A stretch of DNA of 64,000 bases, taken from Clostridia bacterium (lineage in GTDB: Bacteria; Bacillota; Clostridia; Oscillospirales; Acutalibacteraceae). Where the stretch lies: assembly GCA_024692685.1 (NCBI GenBank), contig JAILMJ010000053.1, positions 51,663-115,662 of the forward strand, written 5' to 3'. Below, one piece after another: positions 1 through 9,135 of the stretch. A program made the translations under genes and the position numbers. How positions within the stretch are numbered: the first letter of the stretch is position 1; each line of letters begins with the position of its first letter. Below the pieces are notes generated by a model, which saw nothing but the letters and a program-made list of their open reading frames with translations, was not told the origin of the DNA and ran no database searches.

Positions 1-866
1 TTCCTTGCAAGGCAGGCGTATTCATAGGGATTGGCTATTGCGGGATCCTGCTCCGCCTCAACAACTACCCAGCCCTCGTAATCCGCATCTGCAAGGATAT
101 CGAAAACGGGAGTAAAATCAAAGTCTCCGTCACCGGGAACGGTAAACGCTCCGGCTCTTACGCAGTCAAGGAAACTCCAGCCTTTCGCTTTGCCTTCGTC
201 AATAACATTTTGCCTTATGCTCTTGAGATGGACGTGCCTGACTCTGCGGACATACTTTTTAAGCACACCTATTGTGTCCTCACCGCTGAAAGCAAGATGA
301 CCGGTATCAAAGAGAAGGTAAACAAGGTCGGGATCTGTAATCTCCATAAGTTTGTCTATCTCTTCCTCAGTCTGAACTCCTGTGCCCATATGATGATGAA
401 CGGTAAAACACATGCCCTTCTCTTTGGCAAGCCTTCCCATTTCGTTAAAGCCTTTTCTTATGAGTTCCCACTGCTCATCAGTATAGACGGGTTTATCCCC
501 GAAAATACTTTTGGATGTTCCCTGAATAGAATTGCCCTGCTCGGATGCGCCGATAACTCTTGCCCCGAGATCATAGAGGAAATCCCTGTGCTTGATAAAT
601 GCCGCTATTGTTGCGTCATAACCTTCCGAAAGAAGAAGTGAAGAAAACCAGGCGTTGCATATTCTAAGGCCGCGCACCTCAAGTTTATGCTTGAGAACGG
701 AAGCGTCCTTGGGATACTTGTTGCCTATTTCACTGCCTTTAAAACCGCTGAGCGCCATTTCACTTATACACTGCTCAAAGGTGTTCTCCGCTCCGAGATC
801 CGGCAAATCATCGTTTGTCCACGCGATGGGAGCGATAGCAAGGGATACTTTTTCTTTGTTGAGCAT
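1..866 (-). CDS. iolE: myo-inosose-2 dehydratase-like sugar phosphate isomerase/epimerase (3' end truncated by window edge)
   Basis: Minus-strand reading from CAT at 864-866 gives [52 protein letters not shown]..., open to base 1 and typical of IolE; SD ggagga upstream; adjacent to iolD. Not in the ORF track because it has no stop in the window. Confidence 0.88.
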   Translation of the reverse strand, partial: MLNKEKVSLAIAPIAWTNDDLPDLGAENTFEQCISEMALSGFKGSEIGNKYPKDASVLKHKLEVRGLRICNAWFSSLLLSEGYDATIAAFIKHRDFLYDLGARVIGASEQGNSIQGTSKSIFGDKPVYTDEQWELIRKGFNEMGRLAKEKGMCFTVHHHMGTGVQTEEEIDKLMEITDPDLVYLLFDTGHLAFSGEDTIGVLKKYVRRVRHVHLKSIRQNVIDEGKAKGWSFLDCVRAGAFTVPGDGDFDFTPVFDILADADYEGWVVVEAEQDPAIANPYEYACLAR

Positions 867-882
867 TAGTTTTTCCTCCTGA

Positions 883-2736
883 TTAATATAATCTGGCCTT
901 TTTGATATTGGCCTGCATATCTTCATAAGCCGCCTGAACCGTTGCGCTCTCCGATACCTCGGCAACGCCTACACGCCACCAGGAATCATAACCGTCGCTC
1001 ATACTCTTATGGGCAACCTTGATGTCGAAAAGGCAGGGAACGGTCTGCTTAACCGAATCCTCCAGGGCCGCTTTAAGTTCTTCAACATTTGTAACTCTGT
1101 ATGCCTTGCAGCCGTAACCCTCGGCTATAGCGGCAAAGTCAATCGGAACAATGGGACCGTCAAGCATACCGGTTTCGGCGTTCCTTGCGAGGAATCTCGT
1201 GCCGAAGGTATCGGTACCCTGGTTATTCTGAAGATTCTCAATACAACCCCAGCCGCTGTTATCGAAAAGCATAACATTTATCTTTGCGTTTTCCATAACC
1301 GCAGTATAAAGCTCACTGTGAAGCATAAGGAAACTGCCGTCGCCGCACATAGTATATACTTCTTTGTCCGGGCAGGCGAATTTCACACCGAGAGCTCCGC
1401 AGATTTCATAGCCCATACAACTGAAACCGTATTCCATATGATAAGTGCGCGGTTTGGAGCTTCTCCAGAGTCTCTGCATACAGCCGGGAAGTGAACCGGC
1501 GGAACCGACAGCAATCGCGTCCTCGGCGATGAACTTGTTTATCTCGCCAAGCGCGCGGGTCTGGGAAAGTCCGTTCTCAAGGTCGATACTGTAACATCTG
1601 TCAACCTCGGCGGTAAATTCATCCCCGGCATTTTTCACTTCATCGCCCCAGCAAGCGGAATATGATTTGCCGTCAAGGGCCTTATCTATTTCCGTAAGCG
1701 CGGCCTTTGCGTCGGCAACAACCGAGAAGGAATCCATCTTGAAAGCGTCAAAGGAACTGACATTTATTGAAAGCAATTTCACATCCGGGTTCTGGAAGCC
1801 CCACTTCGAGCAGGTGGTAAAATCGGTAAGCCTTGAACCTACCGAAATAACAAGATCAGCCTGCTTTGCAAGCCTGTTCGCGGCTCCGCCGCCCGTCACG
1901 CCTATTCCGCCCATATTGAGAGGATGTTTCCATGAAATGTTGCCTTTGCCCGCCTGGGTTTCGGTAATGGGAATATTATACTTTTCCGCAAACGCCTGAG
2001 CGGTTTCCCACGCCTGTGAATATGTTACACCGCCGCCGACTATAAGAAGAGGCTTCTTTGACTGAGCAATAAGCTCCGCGGCAAGGTTTACTTCTCTGCA
2101 CGAGGGAGAGCGTCTGTCAATATACCAGACTCTCTTTCTGAGGAAATAATCGGGATAATCAAAGGCCTCGCCCTCAACATCCTGAGGCATTGCAAGGCAG
2201 ACAGCGCCTGTTTCCGCGGGGTCGGTAAGAACTCTCATAGCATTAAGGCAGGCGGTCATCAGCTGTTCGGGACGAACAACTCTGTCCCAGTATTTGCAAA
2301 CCGCTTTGTATGAATCGTTTGCGGTGATGCTGTAGCTTACGGGCTGCTCGACCTGCTGAAGCACTGGATCCGGCTGACGGCAGGCGAAGGTGTCGCCCGG
2401 CAGGAGCAACAGAGGAATTCTGTTGGCGGTTGCGGTACCGGCGGCAGTTACCATATTGAGAGCACCGGGGCCTATGGACGAAGTGCAGGCAATAATCCTG
2501 CGGCGGAGATTCTGTTTGGCAAACGCCATAGCGGCGTGAGCCATACCCTGCTCGTTGTGTCCCTGATAAAACTTGAGATTATGACCGCCCTGTTCGAGAG
2601 CCTGCCCGATACCTACAACACAGCCGTGACCGAAAATGCCGAAAATACCGTCAACAAATTTGGTCTCTTCACCGTCAAAACTGACATATTGGTTGTCAAG
2701 GAATCTTATGAGTGCCTGCGACATGGTTAATTTCAT
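883..2736 (-). CDS. iolD: 3D-(3,5/4)-trihydroxycyclohexane-1,2-dione acylhydrolase (ThDP enzyme)
   Basis: 617 aa ThDP-enzyme architecture; IolD-like N-terminus ([43 protein letters not shown]) and C-terminal [16 protein letters not shown]; next to iolE. Confidence 0.95.
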   Translation of the reverse strand: MKLTMSQALIRFLDNQYVSFDGEETKFVDGIFGIFGHGCVVGIGQALEQGGHNLKFYQGHNEQGMAHAAMAFAKQNLRRRIIACTSSIGPGALNMVTAAGTATANRIPLLLLPGDTFACRQPDPVLQQVEQPVSYSITANDSYKAVCKYWDRVVRPEQLMTACLNAMRVLTDPAETGAVCLAMPQDVEGEAFDYPDYFLRKRVWYIDRRSPSCREVNLAAELIAQSKKPLLIVGGGVTYSQAWETAQAFAEKYNIPITETQAGKGNISWKHPLNMGGIGVTGGGAANRLAKQADLVISVGSRLTDFTTCSKWGFQNPDVKLLSINVSSFDAFKMDSFSVVADAKAALTEIDKALDGKSYSACWGDEVKNAGDEFTAEVDRCYSIDLENGLSQTRALGEINKFIAEDAIAVGSAGSLPGCMQRLWRSSKPRTYHMEYGFSCMGYEICGALGVKFACPDKEVYTMCGDGSFLMLHSELYTAVMENAKINVMLFDNSGWGCIENLQNNQGTDTFGTRFLARNAETGMLDGPIVPIDFAAIAEGYGCKAYRVTNVEELKAALEDSVKQTVPCLFDIKVAHKSMSDGYDSWWRVGVAEVSESATVQAAYEDMQANIKKARLY

Positions 2737-2777
2737 AACTGTTCCTCCGTTTTTTATAAAAATCTGCGAGATATTGT

Positions 2778-3812
2778 TTACTTGTCAAATATTCTTTTTT
2801 CGGTTCCCGGGTAATCCGGAACATATTCGCTTGCTCTTACCATATAGGTAAAAACATCAAAGGGAGAAGTCTCTGAAACATCTATGATTCTTCCGCCCCT
2901 GATATCGTCATCGCAATAGCCGTCATACGAAATACCGCCGTCCATGGCAAGGCGTATATTGCAATATTCGCCCTCAAAATCATTGATGTGGTCGTGGCCG
3001 CATACTACGGTCTTAACCTCGCCTCTTTCAACAAGACAGTTGAAAAGCCCTGAATCAATCGGACCGTTGCCGCAGGATTCGCGCATCAGACCCTCATAAT
3101 GTGTCTGGGCGGTGTTTCTGTAAAGAGTGATAAATTCCGGAATCGGAATGTGGAAAAACATCATTCCGGGTATCCTGCCGCCGTTATATTTATCAAGCTC
3201 TTCGGAAGTATTCCAATACCACATAAGCTGGCTGAATCTTATACTGTCATACCCTCCCGACGGGAAGAGCGGATCGGGCATTCTGAAAAACCAGGGATCT
3301 TCCTTAAGCCCGAATTCTTTTTTGTAATCATTGAAGGAATCGTGGGAATCCAGGCCCCAGATGTTGTAAACTATTTTATCCGACTTTTCCGAAAGCACGG
3401 GTAAAACATAGTTTCCGGTTCCGGCTGCTTCCGCGGGGCCGCGTTTGGTCAGGCAGAATTCAAATTCTTCATAAACCTTCTGCTGTTCCTCATTTATATA
3501 TCCCTTCTCGTCGTCATGATTGCCGAAAACATGAGCCCAGGGTATGCCTCTTTTCTCGGCGGGGCCGGTGATTGCTTTGAGAAAAGCGCGCACGGAATCC
3601 GCGTTCTCCGCTCCGTCACCCCAGACCTGATCTCCGTTAAATAGTACAATACTCGGAGATGTCCCGTCGATAATCGCATCGATATCTCTGGTGATTCGCG
3701 TGTCGTAGTTTTTGATTCCGTGGGTGTCGGAAAAAATGAGGATTCTGAATTTTCCGTCTTTAAATCTCAGGGGTTTGCGGGTATATAGGTTTTCTTCAAG
3801 CATTCCCGTCAT
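2778..3812 (-). CDS. calcineurin-like metallophosphoesterase (purple-acid-phosphatase/Dcr2-like), no signal peptide
   Basis: Metallophosphoesterase motifs FSDTHG, FNGDQVWG, FGNHDDE, CGHDHINDF. Confidence 0.88.
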   Translation of the reverse strand: MTGMLEENLYTRKPLRFKDGKFRILIFSDTHGIKNYDTRITRDIDAIIDGTSPSIVLFNGDQVWGDGAENADSVRAFLKAITGPAEKRGIPWAHVFGNHDDEKGYINEEQQKVYEEFEFCLTKRGPAEAAGTGNYVLPVLSEKSDKIVYNIWGLDSHDSFNDYKKEFGLKEDPWFFRMPDPLFPSGGYDSIRFSQLMWYWNTSEELDKYNGGRIPGMMFFHIPIPEFITLYRNTAQTHYEGLMRESCGNGPIDSGLFNCLVERGEVKTVVCGHDHINDFEGEYCNIRLAMDGGISYDGYCDDDIRGGRIIDVSETSPFDVFTYMVRASEYVPDYPGTEKRIFDK

Positions 3813-3947
3813 CTCCGTGATAAATATGATCGGAATGAAGCATACGCTTCATAAGCACCTTAAAAAATATAATATCAAAATATTTTAAACAATTCAAGTA
3901 ATTGGCAAAATATTATGCGGGTTTTTAGAGATAATAATCGAAGAAAA

Positions 3948-4189
3948 ATGCCGCCCAAGGGCGGGTGTATGTAAAACAGTAATGCCTCAAAAAGCCATGA
4001 CCCGCGAATATGCTCAAATTTCATCTTTTTGAGGTGCAAAGCAGTTTTCTCGAGAAAAATAAGCCGCAGAGCAAGGAAGAATTGCGAAATCATACTTTGT
4101 GTATGGTAAGCAAATCTGACGAAGCTCTGCGGTTTTAGTTTTCCGCGAAAACCAATACTGTTTTACGGGCATCCGCCCAAGGGCGGCAT
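3948..4189. mobile_element. MITE-like / structured repeat element with ~34 bp imperfect terminal inverted repeats and a long internal hairpin
   Basis: Left end 3948-3981 ATGCCGCCCAAGGGCGGGTGTATGTAAAACAGTA; reverse complement of right end 4156-4189 is ATGCCGCCCTTGGGCGGATGCCCGTAAAACAGTA. Internal nested symmetry: TTTTCTCGAGAAAA / TTTTCCGCGAAAA and CCGCAGAGC...GCTCTGCGG. Confidence 0.6.
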
Positions 4190-4201
4190 CAATGGTTTAT
4201 C

Positions 4202-5197
4202 TTAAATCCAATTCGTGCAAACGGTAATTACCCGGGTTATCTTTGCTATTACCGTATCAAGCAGTTCATTTTTTACCGGGCGGGTTTCTCCGTCAACTCC
4301 GTTGAATAGATTGCCGGGTATCCTTGCGCTCATATGTCCGGGACGCTCTGTACCCAGGGCATAAAGAACCATTGCGGCAACGTCTCTGTTGCGGGTATCC
4401 TTATCCATATCCGCGCCTGCTTTAACACTCTTACCTTTAACGGCAACGGTTGTATTGGTTTCACGCGCCGTAAGTCCCCAGTGGCCGCCTGAAATGAGAT
4501 GGCCGTGGTCGGAAACAACTATGAAAAGAGCGTTTTCCATAAGTCCTTTTTCAACGAGTTTGTCATATATTCTGCCTATATATCCGTCGACAGTCTCAAT
4601 CTGTGAAATATAATTCGGAGAGTTGCTGCCCTCGTCGTGACCCACACCGTCAACGCTGTCAAAATGGCAGAAAAACAGTTTCGGCGAATTGCCCTGATCA
4701 AAATATGCGCAGATTTCGTCAGTCAAAGCGCCGTCATCACCGTTTGACTGTTTGTTAACGCCGATATCATCCTCGATAATACCGTGATTGATGGGGTTCC
4801 AGTGAACATATGACGCAAGCTCGGCATCGGGATAAGCGTCACGCACATATTTAAAAACCGACGGATACTTTGTATCGGAATTGCGTGTGTTTTTTGCGAT
4901 ACTGTCATTTGTCATACCGTGCCTTATAAACGAAACACCGCAAAGCACAGAGCCCCAGTTTTGCGCGCTGACGGTTATGGTTTCGGCCCGGGCCGTGTAG
5001 TCAACTGCGCCGTCGGCAAATATTCTGTCAAAGTTCGGAGTGTTCGCATCTCTGAAAAATCTTCCCGCTCCGTCAACGCCCACAATAAAAACACGGTCGT
5101 AAGCGCCGTAAGTTCCGTTACTTTCTCCGGCAAAAGCGGTAACGGCGCATGAAGCGGCAAGAATAAAGCAAAGGATGATGCCTGTAATCTTTTTCAT
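4202..5197 (-). CDS. exported alkaline-phosphatase-superfamily (nucleotide pyrophosphatase/phosphodiesterase-like) enzyme
   Basis: Signal peptide MKKITGIILCFILAASCAVTAFAGE; metal motifs VGVDGAGR, HFDSVDGVGHDEG, VSDHGHLISGGHWG. Start chosen at MKK rather than the ORF-track start at 5221. Confidence 0.82.
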   Translation of the reverse strand: MKKITGIILCFILAASCAVTAFAGESNGTYGAYDRVFIVGVDGAGRFFRDANTPNFDRIFADGAVDYTARAETITVSAQNWGSVLCGVSFIRHGMTNDSIAKNTRNSDTKYPSVFKYVRDAYPDAELASYVHWNPINHGIIEDDIGVNKQSNGDDGALTDEICAYFDQGNSPKLFFCHFDSVDGVGHDEGSNSPNYISQIETVDGYIGRIYDKLVEKGLMENALFIVVSDHGHLISGGHWGLTARETNTTVAVKGKSVKAGADMDKDTRNRDVAAMVLYALGTERPGHMSARIPGNLFNGVDGETRPVKNELLDTVIAKITRVITVCTNWI

Positions 5198-5242
5198 AGT
5201 TTTTCTTCCCCTTTCAACCATTAATGCGGGAACCGGTTCGCG

Positions 5243-7825
5243 TCAGACTCCTTTCTCAATATAAGAGGGAAAAACACCCGCCGAATAAATCCGCGGCGCA
5301 TAGGTTTCGCTTCCGTTGAAGTTCTCGCTCCCGTCATTGGAAAATGATATAATATTTTCTCCCTCTTCAAGATACAGAGTGAAGGTCACGGTTTTCCTTG
5401 TCTGCCAGGAATAGGTGTTCCGGCAATACCTGTTTCCTCTGTTGTCACCGTTAACCGAAACGGTGACATATCTCTCAATGAGGTCAACATTGTAATCGTG
5501 AACGCCGCCCTCACCGTTATTTGAGTAATCAAGCGTCACTCTGTATTCGCCCGCTTCGGGGCAGACATATGTGAAAGAGGCAGAGCCTGAAGATGAGTTA
5601 ATATTATCAATATATGCGCCGGTATTTGCCGCTCCGCCCTCAAGAGTAAACATATCGGCGGTAAACAGCGATCCCGCTCCGGTGTCTCCGGTAAAAACAG
5701 CATTGAGCGTTACCTGTTCTTCCGACTCGACATCAACAAAATTAAGGCCTCTTTTGAGGTAAGCAGTGACGCTGCCGTTGTTGATTTTTGCCTTTGCCCC
5801 GTCAATCTCAAGACTTTCACCCTGCGTTGTGAGTTCATAATAACCGTCGGCAGGGGCTACAACAAGGAAAGACTTTACCGTTTCGGAGGTCCTGTCCTCA
5901 TCCCGGAGCACGGCTTCGGAATTATTGCCCTCGTAAGGCGTAACCACAAGACTGTCAAGCACAAAGGTACCCTCGAGATGCTCCGCTTTTATTACATGTT
6001 CTCCCTTATCAAGTCCGCTGAGAACAAGAGAAAAGCATGAAGTGTATTCGCTTTTTATTGTGTTCGGGAGGCTGATTTCTCTTTTTTCTCCGTCAACGGT
6101 CAGCAGGGCCTTCGTATCGGCTCTGTCATCGGGGTTCTGCCTGCCGTTTTCGTTGAATGCTCCGTCATTCGAGTTGCCGTAGATAAAATCAAACAGGTAA
6201 TCCCCGCTGTCTGTATTTACGGTTATTTCAACCGAATCGCCTGCATTCTCCAGCCCTCCGACAAGGTCGTCACCGTTTTCATTTCCTCCGCTCGCGGGGC
6301 AATAGCTGTTATAGGTATATGCTCCGCCGGAGAGTTTTCCGTTTTCAAATTCATATCTCCGCGGCTCCGCGTCACAGATAACCTCTTCGGCTTCATCAGC
6401 AGGGCGGATAACAATATGATAGGCGTTTGCGGCATCGGTATTGTCAACGGGAATTTTCAGCGTGCTGCCGGCAAACTTTGTGCGGCTGCTCCTGACAACA
6501 GGCTTATCAACTGTTCCGTAAAGGCCTTTATATACCGCTTCTTCAACTGTTATACGTACCTTTTTATGAAACAGCCCTGTATCTCTGAGATTTTTCAGCA
6601 GAACGGCCGAATTGCCGCTGCCTCCGCCGCAAACAATATCAATTTCCCTGCCGTCATCGCTTATGCTCGCGATACCCGTAAAGCCGTTAAAACTCAGTTC
6701 ATCATAGTCATATTTGAAATAATTCGCGAAGTTCGAAGAAAGCAAATCAAGGTTTTTACCTTTGACGGTCTCTCCCCTCATATCGGTATACCAGCGCATA
6801 AGCCACCATTCCGCATTCGGGCTGTTACTGTCCGCACAGGTGTCGTTGAGGTTATCGGCAAGCCGCCAGTAAGCAGTATCTCCGTAAACCTTGTTGTCCT
6901 CAAACTGAGTTATGTATTTTATCATTTCGCCGGGGTAGCCGTTTTCGCTCATCATACCGTATTCCGATATGATTATTTCCAGAGCGTCAATTCCGAGTTT
7001 TTTCTCTGTTTCTCTGTATTCCCTTATGTGTTCATCAAAATAAAACGCCTCGTATTCGGCAAGCTCATGATAAATCATCACATCGGGCAGGCAATCGTTT
7101 TTTAAGCAGAAATCAAGAAAATACTCTATTTCGTCCGCATTGAAATCGCAAAAACCCGGCCCTCCGGTCAGGGCGGAAGGGTCAATGCTTTTAACAAGGT
7201 CATAGGTCTGCTTCCACGCGGAATTGAAATTATCTCTCCCGATTTTGTTGTAATCACACCACACGCCGTAGGCATTCGCGGGGTTTTCATCCTTTTGGCT
7301 CTCGCCAAACCACAGCCCGTTATCACACTCGTTAAAGAGGCAGTAAACCACGGGAGCGGCATACTCCTTCTGCGCCATTTCTCCGACAACCGACCTGACC
7401 TTCGGCAGATAATCCTCATCAAGAAGTTTCTGCCAGTCATAAATCCCCTGTGAGCGTTTTTCCATTATATCATCGTCAAGGTAATACCAGGTGTCATAGA
7501 CATCCTGCAGATATACTATTTCATAATCGGCGCATTTCAGGATTTTGTCCGCGTTGTTCAGGTCGCCGACAGGGTGCTGCAAACCGCCGGGAACTTTTTG
7601 AACAATCGTCTTTATATCAACGCTTTCAGCCATTTCCGCGCTGGGCACTCCGTTTTCCGCAATACCGTAAAGATAACCGGAAGCTCCCTTCATCACCTTG
7701 CCGGTTTTCTCAGAAAAATCGAAGCTCATTACTGCGCGGTAACCCGGCGGAAAAATACCGAGATTTCCGGCAAGGGAGGAAAAAACGAGGGTGAGCGCGG
7801 TTATTATTTTAATAAGATAGTTCAT
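5243..7825 (-). CDS. secreted clan GH-A-like glycoside hydrolase (GH39-like) with C-terminal CBM6/35-like beta-sandwich modules
   Basis: Signal-like N-terminus; candidate acid/base in VVYCLFNECDNG and nucleophile in LEIIISEYGMM; C-terminal AGEYRVTLDYSNNGEGG and EGENIISFSNDGSENFNG typical of CBM6/35-type modules. Confidence 0.65.
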   Translation of the reverse strand: MNYLIKIITALTLVFSSLAGNLGIFPPGYRAVMSFDFSEKTGKVMKGASGYLYGIAENGVPSAEMAESVDIKTIVQKVPGGLQHPVGDLNNADKILKCADYEIVYLQDVYDTWYYLDDDIMEKRSQGIYDWQKLLDEDYLPKVRSVVGEMAQKEYAAPVVYCLFNECDNGLWFGESQKDENPANAYGVWCDYNKIGRDNFNSAWKQTYDLVKSIDPSALTGGPGFCDFNADEIEYFLDFCLKNDCLPDVMIYHELAEYEAFYFDEHIREYRETEKKLGIDALEIIISEYGMMSENGYPGEMIKYITQFEDNKVYGDTAYWRLADNLNDTCADSNSPNAEWWLMRWYTDMRGETVKGKNLDLLSSNFANYFKYDYDELSFNGFTGIASISDDGREIDIVCGGGSGNSAVLLKNLRDTGLFHKKVRITVEEAVYKGLYGTVDKPVVRSSRTKFAGSTLKIPVDNTDAANAYHIVIRPADEAEEVICDAEPRRYEFENGKLSGGAYTYNSYCPASGGNENGDDLVGGLENAGDSVEITVNTDSGDYLFDFIYGNSNDGAFNENGRQNPDDRADTKALLTVDGEKREISLPNTIKSEYTSCFSLVLSGLDKGEHVIKAEHLEGTFVLDSLVVTPYEGNNSEAVLRDEDRTSETVKSFLVVAPADGYYELTTQGESLEIDGAKAKINNGSVTAYLKRGLNFVDVESEEQVTLNAVFTGDTGAGSLFTADMFTLEGGAANTGAYIDNINSSSGSASFTYVCPEAGEYRVTLDYSNNGEGGVHDYNVDLIERYVTVSVNGDNRGNRYCRNTYSWQTRKTVTFTLYLEEGENIISFSNDGSENFNGSETYAPRIYSAGVFPSYIEKGV

Positions 7826-7845
7826 CAGGTTTTTTCTTCCCCGGC

Positions 7846-9135
7846 TCAGACTCTTTCGGAAGCGTATTGGACTTCAACGTTTTTCTTGAAAAGCCCCGAG
7901 TCGTATTTCGGCAGCCATGAGTCACCGGTCGAAGTGTTTTCGGCAAAGTCCTCTTCCGACCTTTCAACATTCACCCCGGCAAGACCGACAAGCTTGTCTC
8001 CGTCTTTCCAGCAGGTATTGAACAGGGCATGATGACCGATTTCTTTGACGCTTTGGGGGATGAACATATAAGTAAGCTCCCTGTCATAGGTGAAAGCGTC
8101 GGAGCCGATAAATTCAAGCCCGTCGGGCAACGAGGTATATTCTTCAAATTTCCCCGCATTTTCCGCAAAAGCCGTGGCGGATATAACCTGCGTGGTTTTG
8201 TATGAATAAACTTCACGAAGTTTCTCGGCTTTGAAGAAAGCCATTGTCTCTATTTCTTTGACTCCCTCGGGAATCCAGACGGAAAAGATATCGGAATAGG
8301 CAAAGGACAGTTTGCCTATCACCGTAACAGTTGAGGGGATAACATAATAACCGACCTTGTCATTGTAATCCTTAATAAAGCCCATGTAGTCATCCGTGCC
8401 CGTAAGGACAGTAAGCTTATCCAGCAGTTCCCTGTCGCCGCCCTCGATGGTTTTGATATCCGTGCCGTCGGCAAGACAGCGGTTGAGAAGATTGACCGCC
8501 CATGTGAAATCGTCACCGGATATGCTTCCGTCCTCGGGGAAATTGAGCTCATAACCCGCTTCCCTTGTCAGGGCGAGATTGTGGGCGGAGGGGTAGTAGA
8601 TAATACGGGTTAGTTCTTTGTCATAAAGGACTCCGTCTATATCGCAGTAATACGGGTTCGCGTCGTCAACAAAAACGTTTTCGAGATTCCAGCAGCTGTA
8701 AAAAGACTTGCCGTCAATTTCGGAAATGTCCTTGCCGAGATTTATCGTAACGATTTTCTCGTCGCAGTTGAAGGCGTACTCGTGAAGGACGGTGTAGGGC
8801 TTTGAGGTGTCGCCGTCAACATAATCCACCGTTATCTCTTTTTTATCGGCAACATTGGAATATTTTATCAGCTCGTAGCCGTTCTCAAGCTGATTGTACT
8901 TGAACTCCTTGTTGCTCACGGCTCTGACGCTGAAATAGATGGAAAGTCCGATTGCTATGAGAAGCACGACAATAATGGTCGCCTTGGTTCTTGTGCTGAC
9001 GCTTTTGTCAACTATTCTCGGCGCCTGCAGACCCTCTATCCGGTAAGTCCATATTTCGTCTTCCGGTATATCGAGCTTTTCTTCCTCAATCTCAAAATTA
9101 TTCGTAACGTGATGCGCTTTCTTATTCTTCGACAT
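7846..9135 (-). CDS. membrane-anchored leucine-rich repeat protein (BspA/LRR_5 type)
   Basis: One TM near the N-terminus (TKATIIVVLLIAIGLSIYFSV); LRR_5-like repeats (VIPSTVTVIGKLSFAYSDIFSVWIPEGVKEIETMAFFKAEKLREV). Confidence 0.8.
   Translation of the reverse strand: MSKNKKAHHVTNNFEIEEEKLDIPEDEIWTYRIEGLQAPRIVDKSVSTRTKATIIVVLLIAIGLSIYFSVRAVSNKEFKYNQLENGYELIKYSNVADKKEITVDYVDGDTSKPYTVLHEYAFNCDEKIVTINLGKDISEIDGKSFYSCWNLENVFVDDANPYYCDIDGVLYDKELTRIIYYPSAHNLALTREAGYELNFPEDGSISGDDFTWAVNLLNRCLADGTDIKTIEGGDRELLDKLTVLTGTDDYMGFIKDYNDKVGYYVIPSTVTVIGKLSFAYSDIFSVWIPEGVKEIETMAFFKAEKLREVYSYKTTQVISATAFAENAGKFEEYTSLPDGLEFIGSDAFTYDRELTYMFIPQSVKEIGHHALFNTCWKDGDKLVGLAGVNVERSEEDFAENTSTGDSWLPKYDSGLFKKNVEVQYASERV

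Noticed and set aside
210-641. 143-aa plus-strand ORF at the left edge
   Set aside because: Antisense to the truncated iolE-like gene, which has a clear family match.
3875-4093. 72-aa minus-strand ORF (MISQFFLALRLIFLEKTALHLKKMKFEHIRG...)
   Set aside because: Lies across the structured inverted-repeat element; best explained as a fortuitous ORF in a repeat, not a gene.
6416-7105. 229-aa plus-strand ORF inside the GH-like gene
   Set aside because: Shadow ORF on the opposite strand of a good CDS, no initiation signals.
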